From: Proteobacteria bacterium UBA7447
GTDB lineage: Bacteria; Pseudomonadota; Gammaproteobacteria; Arenicellales; UBA868
DNA length: 56,592 nt
Assembly (NCBI GenBank): GCA_002477475.1
Contig: DLPX01000052.1
Span: forward strand, 1 to 56,592
Direction of reading: 5' to 3'
Below, one piece after another: positions 15,883-25,064 of the stretch; the stretch's first letter is position 1, and every line of letters begins with the position of its first letter. A program made the position numbers and the translations under genes. The notes below the pieces were generated by a model, which made no database searches, was not told the origin of the DNA, and saw only the letters and a list, made by a program, of their open reading frames with translations.

Positions 15883-17571
15883 ATGACTCAAAATCGATAC
15901 GCACCTGAACGACATATTCAGGCTCCCAAAGGACCCCAACTGCAGTGTAAGCACTGGAGCACCGAAGCACCCATGCGGATGCTGATGAATAACCTGGATC
16001 CTGCGGTGGCCGAAAATCCGGCAGAACTTGTTGTTTACGGCGGCGTCGGGCGGGCGGCCCGGGACTGGGAAAGTTTCGACCGAATCGTGGCATCTCTCAA
16101 AACACTTGAAACGCACCAGACACTGCTTGTGCAATCAGGTAAACCTGTCGGGGTTTTTGAAACCCATGAGCAGGCACCCCGAGTCCTGATCGCCAACTCC
16201 AACCTCGTGCCCCATTGGGCGACGCTCGAGCATTTCTCAGAGCTCGATCAGCGCGGTCTCATGATGTACGGGCAAATGACCGCGGGTTCGTGGATCTACA
16301 TCGGCTCGCAGGGAATCGTTCAGGGCACCTTTGAGACCTTTGCCGAAATGTCGCGCCAACACTTCGGGGGGTCACCCAAAGGCCGATGGATTCTTACCGC
16401 CGGGCTCGGCGGCATGGGAGGCGCCCAGCCGCTTGCCGCTACCATGAGCGGTTACTCAATGATTGCCGTTGAATGCAATCGTCAATCAATTGAGTTTCGA
16501 CTCAAGACGCGTTATCTGGACGCATGGGCCGACAACATCGACGACGCCCTGCATCTTGTTGAAACCGCCCACAGCGAGGGCAGACCAATATCAGTGGGGC
16601 TGTTAGGCAATGCCGCCGAGATCTATCCCGACCTGGTCGAGCGTTCCAGATCGGATCCGCGCTATCAGCCTGATGCTGTGACAGATCAGACCTCGGCCCA
16701 CGATCCGCAGAACGGCTATATGCCCGCGGGCTGGTCGATGGAAGAATGGACCGAGCGACGACGCACTGATCCCAAATCTGTCGCACAGGCCGCGAAAGCC
16801 TCCATGGCCGTTCAGGTCAAAGCCATGCTCGACTTTTGGGACCGGGGCATACCGGTGGTGGACTATGGCAATAACATCCGCCAGATGGCACAGGAAACCG
16901 GTATTGCCAATGCCTTCGACTATCCCGGCTTCGTTCCTGCCTATGTTCGACCCCTCTTCTGCCGGGGGATTGGCCCTTTCCGCTGGGCAGCCCTCTCGGG
17001 GGATCCCGAGGACATTTACCGCACGGATGCCAAAGTCAAAGAACTGATTCCCGACAATCCGCAACTGCATCAATGGCTGGACATGGCGCAGAAAAGAATC
17101 TCTTTCCAGGGGATGCCGAGTCGAATCTGCTGGCTCGGGCTGGGTGACCGTGATCGCGTGGGCAGGGCCTTTAACCAGATGGTGGCAAGCGGCGAACTCA
17201 GCGCGCCTGTCGTCATTGGACGGGATCATCTCGACAGCGGCTCGGTGGCCAGCCCCAACCGCGAGACTGAACAGATGAAAGACGGCTCTGACGCCGTGTC
17301 AGACTGGCCGTTGCTGAATGCGCTGCTGAACACCGCCTCTGGAGCTACCTGGGTGTCTTTTCATCATGGTGGTGGTGTCGGCATTGGCTTCTCCCAACAT
17401 GCCGGTCTCGTTATCCTGGCCGATGGATCAGAATCTGCAGACCAGAAGCTGGCTCGAGTACTCTGGAATGACCCTGCCACAGGCGTCATGCGTCACGCTG
17501 ATGCCGGCTATGAGGAGGCGATTGATTGCGCCCGAACCCATGGGCTTAATCTGCCCAGTATCGGGAAGTAA
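15883..17571 (+). CDS. hutU: Urocanate hydratase (urocanase)
   Basis: HutU hydrates urocanate to 4-imidazolone-5-propionate using tightly bound NAD+ as an electrophile. The 562-residue length is standard. Diagnostic segments are present: YGQMTAGSWIYIGSQGI, the NAD-binding GLGGMGGAQPLAAT, VDYGNNIRQMA, FCRGIGPFRWAALSGDPEDI, and SFHHGGGVGIGFSQHAG near the C-terminus. Last gene of the plus-strand hut operon, 60 bases after the deformylase-like gene and convergent with the SDR gene. It would also process any urocanate made by the MIO-less lyase paralogue. Confidence 0.97.
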   Translation: MTQNRYAPERHIQAPKGPQLQCKHWSTEAPMRMLMNNLDPAVAENPAELVVYGGVGRAARDWESFDRIVASLKTLETHQTLLVQSGKPVGVFETHEQAPRVLIANSNLVPHWATLEHFSELDQRGLMMYGQMTAGSWIYIGSQGIVQGTFETFAEMSRQHFGGSPKGRWILTAGLGGMGGAQPLAATMSGYSMIAVECNRQSIEFRLKTRYLDAWADNIDDALHLVETAHSEGRPISVGLLGNAAEIYPDLVERSRSDPRYQPDAVTDQTSAHDPQNGYMPAGWSMEEWTERRRTDPKSVAQAAKASMAVQVKAMLDFWDRGIPVVDYGNNIRQMAQETGIANAFDYPGFVPAYVRPLFCRGIGPFRWAALSGDPEDIYRTDAKVKELIPDNPQLHQWLDMAQKRISFQGMPSRICWLGLGDRDRVGRAFNQMVASGELSAPVVIGRDHLDSGSVASPNRETEQMKDGSDAVSDWPLLNALLNTASGATWVSFHHGGGVGIGFSQHAGLVILADGSESADQKLARVLWNDPATGVMRHADAGYEEAIDCARTHGLNLPSIGK

Positions 17572-17659
17572 CGGCCGATACTGAGATCCTTGTCTAATTG
17601 ATTCAGGACTTTCACCGCCAATCAGAAGGGAGATGGTGGGTAGTCTGGATTTGTTCCGA

Positions 17660-18430
17660 TCACCAATGGGCTCCAGCGTTGACCTGCACATCTTCCATTG
17701 TCAAGGCAGGGGACAATTCTGAGCACAAAAAGGAGACGAGTTCCGCAATCTCCTCGGCCTGCACCAAACGATTTTGCGGATTGGAGGCTGCGATTTCTGC
17801 TCTTTGCGCTTCAAGGCTGAGGCCGGATCGATCAGCCATAAGTGCAATACTGTTCCGCAGCATCTCAGTCTCAACCCAGGTCGGACTGACAGAAGTACAG
17901 GTCACGCCTCTGGCTGCTCCCTCCAAAGCCACGGCCCGCGTAAGCCCCAGCAACCCTGCCTTGGATGCGCAATAGGCGGCATGCGTGGACACGGCCGTAT
18001 TCGCAGCCGTAGAAGCAATATTGACGATACGGCCCCAACCGCCCACCAGCATGCTCGGCAGGCACGCCCGGATCATCTTGAAGGGGCCGTTGAGGTTGGT
18101 CTCAATCACAAGATTCCAGTCGTCATCACTGTGGTCACATACCTCATGATGAACCGAAACCCCTGCCGCATTCACCAGAATATCGGGTTCCCCGTAGTGC
18201 GCTGTCACCCGTTCCACAAAGCCTCGAACAGAATCCGAGTCACATACATTCAACTGGCCGATAAGAAAACTCTCATGGGATAGGCTGTCATATTCCTCGA
18301 CATTTCGACGACCGCCGATCGCTACTTTTGCCCCGCGCGCAACGAGTGTTCTGGCAATCTCCAGTCCGATGCCGGCAGTACCGCCGGTCACGATTGCCAC
18401 GCGTCCTTGATGCCATAGTTCTTTAGTCAT
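17660..18430 (-). CDS. Short-chain dehydrogenase/reductase (SDR)
   Basis: A 256-residue classical SDR. It has the cofactor motif TGGTAGIG (residues 15-22), NAAG near residue 89, a catalytic Ser in IVNIASTAAN and YCASK with catalytic Tyr and Lys near 155-159. The G-rich motif followed by GGRRN suggests NADP(H) preference, but this is weak. It lies 10 bases after the gamma-butyrobetaine-dioxygenase-like gene, so the two are probably one transcript. A ribosome site (AGGACG) precedes the ATG. It may oxidise the hydroxyl group made by the dioxygenase, in the manner of a carnitine-type dehydrogenase, but this is only context. Confidence 0.88.
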   Translation of the reverse strand: MTKELWHQGRVAIVTGGTAGIGLEIARTLVARGAKVAIGGRRNVEEYDSLSHESFLIGQLNVCDSDSVRGFVERVTAHYGEPDILVNAAGVSVHHEVCDHSDDDWNLVIETNLNGPFKMIRACLPSMLVGGWGRIVNIASTAANTAVSTHAAYCASKAGLLGLTRAVALEGAARGVTCTSVSPTWVETEMLRNSIALMADRSGLSLEAQRAEIAASNPQNRLVQAEEIAELVSFLCSELSPALTMEDVQVNAGAHW

Positions 18431-18440
18431 TGAGATCGTC

Positions 18441-19616
18441 CTAAATCAGATTGATATCACCCTTGAGTTCGTGCCGAAGCTGTCGCCAGCGGCTGTAGAA
18501 CTCATCAGTGCCCACATGGGTCAATCGAACATGTCGGTGGCCGTTAAAACCGGTACGTGCATGCAAGACCCTTGCGTTATCAAACACCAATGCTTCGCCA
18601 TCCTTTAGCAGATACGACATGTGGTATTTGCTGTCATAAGAAAGCGCGAACATTTTGGATAAAGCGTCATAGACAGGCTCCAGCAACTCCTCAGGAAAAT
18701 CGAGAGGGCCCATGGTTCTTTCGTTTAACCGGAACTCGCGAATGTGGCCGAAATAATCCAGTCCGATCACTGGGGCCTCTGCACGCAATCCAACCCCCTC
18801 GATAAAGCGACGATGAGTAATCGGGACATTCGTCAGCAATTCATACTCACTAGGGTATTGAACCTTGAAGTCTGCTGCCAACTTAAAACCATCAGTCATC
18901 ACCGACTTGCCGCCGCCATCTTCGCTTGCTGTGATGGAATGAAAAATCATGATCCCCGGAGGAGGCTCTCGAAAGTTTTCGTCTGTATGCGGCCTCAGCG
19001 GTACTGGGTTATTGGCGATTACCGCAGGATTGGCCGTCGAGACGATCTCGAAGACACGGCCATAGTGGGTTTCTCTTATAAAGCTCAACAGGCCCGCAAT
19101 CTTTTCAGTCTCTTCCGGGCACTTAGGCACGTCTTCCAACAGGCAAATGCCATAGGTTCTTACCGCATCATAAATCGCAAGCAACTGTTCCTGATCTTCC
19201 AGAGCGGCTGGATAGCTGACATGGGGAAGACACTTGGTCAGCCCGGCGTCCCATAAGACCGGTTTGTTTCTGCGTCTGGCACGCTCCTGATTGCTGTAAC
19301 AGTGACTGCGTAGCCAGGCCGCATCAAAGACCGTGGAGTGCGGTTCTTTCAGCCAATCAATCTTGATGAGATTGCCGTCGAAACTGATGCGATTGGCCAA
19401 GTCACCGGGCATCATGTTCAGCTCGAAAAACCGATGCCCTCCGCTATGATCTCCACACGAGTCGCAACTACAGTTATCCCTTAACCCTATGGTATGAAAA
19501 ATGGACTGATGCCCATCATGCCACGTGATTGTCGCGCGACGCTCGTCGCTCATCACTTCGGTCACCAGTCCTGCAAATTCCAAACTCTCTCGGGGGATAT
19601 GAGAAGCCTGCATCAT
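18441..19616 (-). CDS. Gamma-butyrobetaine / trimethyllysine dioxygenase-like protein
   Basis: A 391-residue Fe(II)/2-oxoglutarate oxygenase with the two-domain build of the carnitine-biosynthesis enzymes. An N-terminal domain carries the zinc-binding pattern LRDNCSCDSC (Cys49, Cys51, Cys54). A TauD-like domain follows with His210-x-Asp212 in LRPHTDEN and a distal His352 in RVLHARTGFNGHRH. Known enzymes hydroxylate gamma-butyrobetaine to carnitine or trimethyllysine to its 3-hydroxy form. The start at 19616 is preferred: AGGAG lies just before the ATG-ATG pair, and the 20 residues of the longer reading lack family similarity. It probably hydroxylates a quaternary-ammonium carboxylate; the exact one is uncertain. 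Confidence 0.87.
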   Translation of the reverse strand: MMQASHIPRESLEFAGLVTEVMSDERRATITWHDGHQSIFHTIGLRDNCSCDSCGDHSGGHRFFELNMMPGDLANRISFDGNLIKIDWLKEPHSTVFDAAWLRSHCYSNQERARRRNKPVLWDAGLTKCLPHVSYPAALEDQEQLLAIYDAVRTYGICLLEDVPKCPEETEKIAGLLSFIRETHYGRVFEIVSTANPAVIANNPVPLRPHTDENFREPPPGIMIFHSITASEDGGGKSVMTDGFKLAADFKVQYPSEYELLTNVPITHRRFIEGVGLRAEAPVIGLDYFGHIREFRLNERTMGPLDFPEELLEPVYDALSKMFALSYDSKYHMSYLLKDGEALVFDNARVLHARTGFNGHRHVRLTHVGTDEFYSRWRQLRHELKGDINLI

Positions 19617-19820
19617 GAATCTCCTGATCAGGGTTGGCGATAATCCTATGGTGATGAGAGATGTCTGTGCAGACACCCAACGACATTTAGTTTTCAGAAA
19701 GCACTACCATACCCGACTCTGCCTGCTAGTGCGTGATACGAGAACTTCAAGACGCTATTTGTGGCGAGATCCGGACTAACGGACCTCAATACGCTATTCG
19801 TCAGGACCGCCAAGGAAAAG
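19617..19820. other. Intergenic region with divergent promoters, no gene seen
   Basis: About 200 bases separate the dioxygenase start (19616) from the lipase-like start (19821). A longer in-frame reading of the lipase would begin at 19761, but its first 20 residues look random, and AAGGAAAAG precedes the ATG at 19821. I see no RNA gene or clear hairpin. The region should hold promoters for both directions. Confidence 0.4.
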
Positions 19821-20654
19821 ATGCAGCACCAAGAAGGCCATTTTCAGGGTATCAACAAGACCCCGCTGTATTTTCAGGGTTGGACGGCTGTGAATCCAAA
19901 AGGACTCGTAATGGTTGTCCATGGATACGGTGAGCACTCTGGACGCTACCAGAACGTAGTCGATGCCCTGGTGCCCGAAGGATATGCGGTGTGGGCCCTG
20001 GATCACCGGGGGCACGGCAGGTCTGAAGGTAGGCGCTGTTACGTCAATCGATTTACGGATTTCCTCAAGGATCTCGAGATCTTTGAGGAAAAGGCCAGAG
20101 AAGACCACCCGGAATTACCGGTCCATGTGATCGGCCATTCAATGGGTTCGCTGATTGCTAATCATTATGTCGCCAGCCGAAAGCAACAGAGCTATCGGTC
20201 ACTGACCCTCTCTGGAACGGGTGCAGCCCCCGGACCGGCCATTCCGGGCGCTGTCATCCTGCTTGCCCGATTGCTGTCTGCCGTCGCGCCCAGACTGTCC
20301 TTGCCTTCCGGGGTTGATCCGGCTTTCATTAGCCATGACCCACAGATCGTCGACGCTTATGTCAACGACCCCTTGGTGCAGAGCAAGGTCACAGCCCGTC
20401 TTGCCTGCGAGATGATGCAGGCTTTGCCCGGCATGATTACCGCAGCGCAACGACTGACGGTTCCTACGATGATGCAGATCGGGGATGAAGATGAGTCATT
20501 TCATCCCGACAGTTGGAATACGCTATTTGAAGGCATAGCCGCGAAACCTAAGGCCTTCAAAAAATACGACGGCTGCCGGCATGAGATCTACAACGAAATC
20601 AAAAAGGAATTGCCGCTTGCCGATTTGAGAGACTGGCTTAACGACCACAACTAA
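19821..20654 (+). CDS. Alpha/beta hydrolase, monoacylglycerol-lipase type
   Basis: A protein of about 277 residues with the monoglyceride-lipase layout. MVVHGYGEHSGRY supplies the oxyanion loop, LDHRGHGRSEG follows, the nucleophile elbow is GHSMGS, and the C-terminal acid and histidine lie in GDEDESFHPDSW and GCRHEIYNE. These serine hydrolases cleave monoacylglycerols and related esters. It is followed after 29 bases by an epoxide hydrolase, so the pair may act on a lipid- or ester-derived compound. The start ATG at 19821 is supported by a ribosome site. No signal peptide. Confidence 0.88.
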   Translation: MQHQEGHFQGINKTPLYFQGWTAVNPKGLVMVVHGYGEHSGRYQNVVDALVPEGYAVWALDHRGHGRSEGRRCYVNRFTDFLKDLEIFEEKAREDHPELPVHVIGHSMGSLIANHYVASRKQQSYRSLTLSGTGAAPGPAIPGAVILLARLLSAVAPRLSLPSGVDPAFISHDPQIVDAYVNDPLVQSKVTARLACEMMQALPGMITAAQRLTVPTMMQIGDEDESFHPDSWNTLFEGIAAKPKAFKKYDGCRHEIYNEIKKELPLADLRDWLNDHN

Positions 20655-20683
20655 TTCGTCTTTAACACCGAAGATATTAAAAA

Positions 20684-21850
20684 ATGGACACTGTCACACC
20701 GTACAAAATCAACGTTCCTGACGAGGCTATCGAGGAAATAAAGTCCAGAGTTGTCGCTTTTCCTTGGCATGAAATGCCAAGCGACGGGGGATGGGAGTAC
20801 GGCACAAATCTCGATTATATGAAGGAGTTTTGTGACTATTGGGTCACCAAATATGACTGGCGCAAACAAGAAGCACGCATAAACGAGTTCGCCAATTTCA
20901 TGACCTCAGTCGACAATATTAACATTCACTTCATTCATGAGAGAGGGAGTGGGCCTAATCCGAAACCTCTCATTATCTCGCATGGTTGGCCGGGAACGAT
21001 CGTCGAGTTTCTCGACTTTATCGATCTTCTGGCCCATCCTGAAAATCATGGCGGGTCGGTTGAAGATGCATTTGATGTGGTTGCGCCCTCATTGCCCGGA
21101 TTTGGTTTTTCGGGTCGCCCGCCACGACCTTATGGCCCCAGAAAGATGGCTAAGACCTTCAACAGTCTCATGACTCAGATCCTGGGATATGACCGCTACA
21201 TTGCCCAAGGTGGAGATTGGGGTGGTGCTATCTCAAGTTGGCTGGGTTATGACCACCCCTCCTCCTGTGCTGCGATCCATATCAATATCTTGACCATGAG
21301 ACACAAAGATGGACCCCAGGGGACAGACGAAATTACTTGGGCGAAGCAGTTTGAAAAAGATCAGATCGTTCAAAATGGGTATCGGACTCAGCAGGCAACA
21401 AAACCCCAGACATTGAGTTATGCCATGATGGATAGCCCAGTCGGTGTGGCTGCGTGGATACTTGAAAAAATGCATGGCTGGTCTGATCTAACGCACGGTG
21501 ACATTGAAAGCGTCTACACCAAAGACCAGTTGTTGACGAACATCATGGTTTATATCGTTACCCGAACTTTCAACACAGCATCTTGGATCTACTATGGGCG
21601 GCGCGAAGAAGGAGGAAGAATCTTATCCCCCGAGGGAAAGCGGGTAGAAGTCCCAACAGGCTGCGCGGTTTTCCCAAGAGAACTTCTCGCGTGGCCGCCC
21701 CGCAGTTATGTAGATCGTATTTATAACGTAGCGCAGTGGACCGAGATGCCACGCGGAGGTCACTTTGCAGCGATGGAAGAACCGGATCTTTTGATCCAGG
21801 ACATTCGAAAATTTGCACGCAACCTTAACGAATGGCCCCCTTCTGGTTGA
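20684..21850 (+). CDS. Epoxide hydrolase (EHN-domain, microsomal type)
   Basis: A 388-residue protein with the N-terminal EHN domain (PYKINVPDEAIEEIKSRV through about residue 110) and a catalytic alpha/beta hydrolase domain. HGWPG (100-104) forms the oxyanion region, the nucleophile Asp178 lies in QGGDWGG, and the general-base His in RGGHFAAMEEP is near residue 363. Such enzymes hydrate epoxides to diols through an ester intermediate. No membrane anchor is obvious. From here rightwards the DNA becomes distinctly poorer in GC. The second gene of a two-gene plus-strand unit with the monoglyceride-lipase-like hydrolase. Confidence 0.9.
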   Translation: MDTVTPYKINVPDEAIEEIKSRVVAFPWHEMPSDGGWEYGTNLDYMKEFCDYWVTKYDWRKQEARINEFANFMTSVDNINIHFIHERGSGPNPKPLIISHGWPGTIVEFLDFIDLLAHPENHGGSVEDAFDVVAPSLPGFGFSGRPPRPYGPRKMAKTFNSLMTQILGYDRYIAQGGDWGGAISSWLGYDHPSSCAAIHINILTMRHKDGPQGTDEITWAKQFEKDQIVQNGYRTQQATKPQTLSYAMMDSPVGVAAWILEKMHGWSDLTHGDIESVYTKDQLLTNIMVYIVTRTFNTASWIYYGRREEGGRILSPEGKRVEVPTGCAVFPRELLAWPPRSYVDRIYNVAQWTEMPRGGHFAAMEEPDLLIQDIRKFARNLNEWPPSG

Positions 21851-22046
21851 GACTTGATGATTGAGCAAACATCGGTGACCTGAGTATCAAGATTTACGAG
21901 GATTGGGTCTACTTCCTTCGGAATCTCCATGCCTTATAGAGATGGCGTTAAGACTTCAAAATCCTCGCGCGATAGGTGCTCTGCCACAAATTGCCAACAC
22001 CCACCTTCGTGAAATGCGCCATGAACCAGAAGAAACGTCATTTTTA

Positions 22047-22937
22047 CTAATCTACAGATTTTGCATTGACTCGATCGGCCCATAAGTAGATCAATAGCCC
22101 TAACCAGATCAATGCAAATGCCAACACGTGCACTGGAGAAAAGTCTTCGTCGTAAACGAAGATGCCAATTAAAAAGCCAACGGTTGGCGCAAGATAAAAC
22201 AGCATTCCCAGGATTGAAAGGGGGACCCTATGCGATGCAACTACGTACAAGAGAATAGGCAACATTGTGTACACGGCGGACAATGGCAACAGCAACCCGG
22301 ACCAAGATAACAACGAGTGACCTCCCTCCAAGGGAAACTGGATGACGAACCAGAATCCAATGAAAAACAGAGGTACCGTTTCCAAAAAAAGACCCGCTGC
22401 AGGTTCGACCGATAAACGCTTCCGAATAGCGCTATAAATAGTAAAACTGAGTCCCATGGTAACTCCGAGCCATGGGTTATCTCCGAGCCAAGCAATCAGG
22501 ACGACCACACCCAATACTGAGAGCCCCGTCGCGAGCCACTGGATTCGACTTACTCGCTCACTGAAACAAATACAGCCCAGCAAGGTAGAGAATGCTGGCA
22601 CTAAATAGAAACCCATTGAAAGTTCTACAATGCGTTCCGTAAAAATGCCCCAGATATACAACGCCTGCTGTGTCGCGACGATCAAACTCGTTATGGCAAT
22701 CGGGAGAAAAAGTCGCCTACTCTGGAAAACTGGTACCACCCCTTTCCATGACCGCATCAATAGCAAAACACACAGCATGAAAGGCATGGCCCACAGCGCG
22801 CGGTGGCCATATACGCTTAAGAAACCAAATAATTCGGTTTGCTTAAAATAGAAAGGGAAAGAACCCCAGATTAGGATTGCAAAAAGACCATAGGCAAGAC
22901 CAGTGCCATCAAAGTGGCGATGATTGCTTGGCTGCAC
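22047..22937 (-). CDS. EamA/RarD-type drug/metabolite transporter
   Basis: A 296-residue membrane protein with ten predicted hydrophobic spans in two repeated EamA halves. The opening (GLAYGLFAILIWGSFPFYFK), RALWAMPFM and the VATQQALYIWGI segment are RarD-like. It starts with a GTG at 22937. Members export or import small metabolites; RarD substrates are not well known. Last gene of the long minus-strand run from 35540, 71 bases after the Dabb protein, so it may move a product of that pathway. Confidence 0.87.
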   Translation of the reverse strand: MQPSNHRHFDGTGLAYGLFAILIWGSFPFYFKQTELFGFLSVYGHRALWAMPFMLCVLLLMRSWKGVVPVFQSRRLFLPIAITSLIVATQQALYIWGIFTERIVELSMGFYLVPAFSTLLGCICFSERVSRIQWLATGLSVLGVVVLIAWLGDNPWLGVTMGLSFTIYSAIRKRLSVEPAAGLFLETVPLFFIGFWFVIQFPLEGGHSLLSWSGLLLPLSAVYTMLPILLYVVASHRVPLSILGMLFYLAPTVGFLIGIFVYDEDFSPVHVLAFALIWLGLLIYLWADRVNAKSVD

Positions 22938-23008
22938 TACGCCTGGCCTCGGTCGAACACTATCGACGACTCCAACAGAGGTCTTCCCTTAATTGGTCGA
23001 ACGTCGAT

Positions 23009-23302
23009 TCAGTTCACCCGATATTGGACTCTTGCGACTTCGTCAATTAAAGGCATAAATCGATCAGCAAACGATAGATGGGTGGGGTGATCTCGATAAG
23101 AAAACAAGGCCTCTTCATCTGGAAAATCAATCACTAACGCATAGTCCCACGTGTCGTCTCGAATTTCTAAATCTGGCCCAAATTCAAATCGAGAAACGGT
23201 TGGAACAATATTCACTAACCCTTGAAATCCCTCGGCCATTGCCTGAATTTGATCCGCTTTCACTTCAGGCTTGAATCGAATCATTGTAATCTGACGTATC
23301 AC
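23009..23302 (-). CDS. Dabb (stress-responsive alpha/beta barrel) domain protein
   Basis: A 97-residue dimeric alpha/beta-barrel protein of the Dabb family: MIRFKPEVKADQIQAM, an FGPDLEIRD segment, a YALVIDFPDEEAL strand and HPTHLSFADRF. Family members are ferredoxin-like-fold enzymes or stress proteins; several catalyse cyclisations or act on small aromatic or polyketide substrates. It starts with a GTG at 23302 with GAGGAGGG a little upstream. It lies 41 bases after the GMC oxidoreductase in the same operon. Its reaction here is unknown. Confidence 0.85.
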   Translation of the reverse strand: MIRQITMIRFKPEVKADQIQAMAEGFQGLVNIVPTVSRFEFGPDLEIRDDTWDYALVIDFPDEEALFSYRDHPTHLSFADRFMPLIDEVARVQYRVN

Positions 23303-23343
23303 TGTTTTGGTCCCTCCTCATTCCTTCGGCTCACGACTGGTGC

Positions 23344-25038
23344 TTACTTATTGAGAATAAAATCTGCGCATCTTTCGCCGACCATAATTGCAGGCATATT
23401 GGTATTGGATGACACGAGAGTTGGCAGCACGGCCGCATCTGCGACACGCAGACCCGAGATACCATGGACTCTAAGCTCTGTATCTACGACTGATCGAGAA
23501 TCCTGGCCCATTTTGCACGTACCGACAGGGTGCCAGCATGTATTGCCACATTCTCGAGCGTAATTGAGCAAAGACTCATAGTTTGAAATGGAGGTGCCCG
23601 GTCTCACCTCTCTCTTGATTAGCCGCCGAAATGGCTTTTGCGCAGCCAAGTCTCTACATAGCTCAAGACCAGTCACTACCGCCCTCTGATCAACTTCGGA
23701 CTGTAGATAATTTGCATAGATTTCTGGTGTATGAAATGGGTCTGACGTTCTTATATGAACAGATCCCCGCGATTGAGGATGCAACTGGAACGCGGTTAAT
23801 CCAAAACCGGAAAAAGTATCAACGCCAAGCCCGTCTGCCATTGCGAACCGATCTTTGCCGCTTACATGTGCGATCCCCAGTTTGAGATCCGGAGTCTCTA
23901 ATTCGTGATCAGTCTTGACATGAGCAAAACAGGTTATCGTTGGAGTAGTCATAAGACCCCGGCGCAGAACAAAATACTGTATCCCGGATCGTATCGCGAA
24001 CGCTCGTTTGGTAAACAGATCATTTACCGTAATAGGCTTTGTACACTCGTAAGTTGTCCGAACATTAAGATGGTCTTGAAGATTCTCTCCGACCCCCGGT
24101 AGATCTGTAATTGCTTTGATTCCTCTTTCTTCTAGCAACTCAGCTTTACCAACGCCCGATCGCTCAAGAATCATTGGTGAACCTATCGCACCGGCACTTA
24201 AAATCACCTCTCCACTTACTGTGACTTCATGCGCATTTCCAGGATGACCGGAGGAGTCAAACTCAAGATATTTGAGCCCCCTTACCTGATCGTTTTTTAT
24301 CGTAAGCTTCTCGACAAGCGCTCTCGTGACGACAGTAAGATTGGGCCGTCGACGCGCTCCTCGAAGATAGCCGACTTCTGTACTGCATCGCTTCGCATTC
24401 GTCTGAGACATCTGCGCATAGTGAGCACCTTCATAGTTCCCCCCGTTGTAATCATCTGCAATAGGTATGTCGATGTCAGAACAAGCATGCATAAATGCCT
24501 CAGAAAGAACATCTTTGTGCGCAATCTCCATAACATCGATGGGACCCTTTGTCCCTCTTGAGGCGTTGCCTTTATTACGAAATTTCTCAATGCGCTTAAA
24601 GATTGGCAACACATCCTCATATCCCCAACCCGAACAACCTGCATCTCTCCACCGATCGTAGTTATGCTTGTCTCCGCGTGTCACTACCATGCCATTGATG
24701 TTACTGGAGCCGCCGAGGAGACGACCCCTTGGCCAATACAATTGTTTACCCAGCATGTTCTTTTCCGGTTCAGTAAAAAAGGGCCACAGGAGTGATTCGT
24801 CTGCAAGCAACTTGCCGAGACCAATAGGGGTTCTAATCCAATCTTGCGCATTTTTTGAGTCACGGCCGAGGGCAAAGGCAATCCCCTGAAATAATGCCCT
24901 ACAGGATTCAAACCGCCCATTGACCTCACCACCGGCCTCAAGCAATAACACACGCAAATCGACGTTCTCGCTAAGCCGAGCGGCTAGCGCGGCCCCCGCT
25001 GATCCTGCGCCAGCAATCACGTAGTCATAAGTTTTCAT
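23344..25038 (-). CDS. GMC-family FAD oxidoreductase (choline dehydrogenase-like)
   Basis: A 564-residue flavoprotein with the GMC pattern. The ADP-binding motif is DYVIAGAGSAGAALA, LLGGSSNINGMVVTRG follows near residue 90, the PROSITE-type GAIGSPMILERSG lies near 283, and the active-site His in NTCWHPVGTCKMG and Asn in SNTNMPAIMVGERCADFI are at the C-terminus. Such enzymes oxidise primary or secondary alcohols, including choline to betaine aldehyde. An ATG at 25038 is preferred to a TTG two codons earlier. It lies directly after the iron alcohol dehydrogenase. The operon's betaine-type importer makes a hydroxylated amine a plausible substrate, but alkyl alcohols from the adjacent sulfatase are equally possible. 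Confidence 0.9.
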   Translation of the reverse strand: MKTYDYVIAGAGSAGAALAARLSENVDLRVLLLEAGGEVNGRFESCRALFQGIAFALGRDSKNAQDWIRTPIGLGKLLADESLLWPFFTEPEKNMLGKQLYWPRGRLLGGSSNINGMVVTRGDKHNYDRWRDAGCSGWGYEDVLPIFKRIEKFRNKGNASRGTKGPIDVMEIAHKDVLSEAFMHACSDIDIPIADDYNGGNYEGAHYAQMSQTNAKRCSTEVGYLRGARRRPNLTVVTRALVEKLTIKNDQVRGLKYLEFDSSGHPGNAHEVTVSGEVILSAGAIGSPMILERSGVGKAELLEERGIKAITDLPGVGENLQDHLNVRTTYECTKPITVNDLFTKRAFAIRSGIQYFVLRRGLMTTPTITCFAHVKTDHELETPDLKLGIAHVSGKDRFAMADGLGVDTFSGFGLTAFQLHPQSRGSVHIRTSDPFHTPEIYANYLQSEVDQRAVVTGLELCRDLAAQKPFRRLIKREVRPGTSISNYESLLNYARECGNTCWHPVGTCKMGQDSRSVVDTELRVHGISGLRVADAAVLPTLVSSNTNMPAIMVGERCADFILNK

Positions 25039-25064
25039 GCTCAAACCGAGAGTGAATTCCGATC

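Noticed and set aside
21851..22046. Possible small gene or terminator between the epoxide hydrolase and RarD genes
   Set aside because: An open frame from 21903 overlaps RarD and shows no ribosome site; only a weak five-base-pair ATCTC/GAGAT stem was found.
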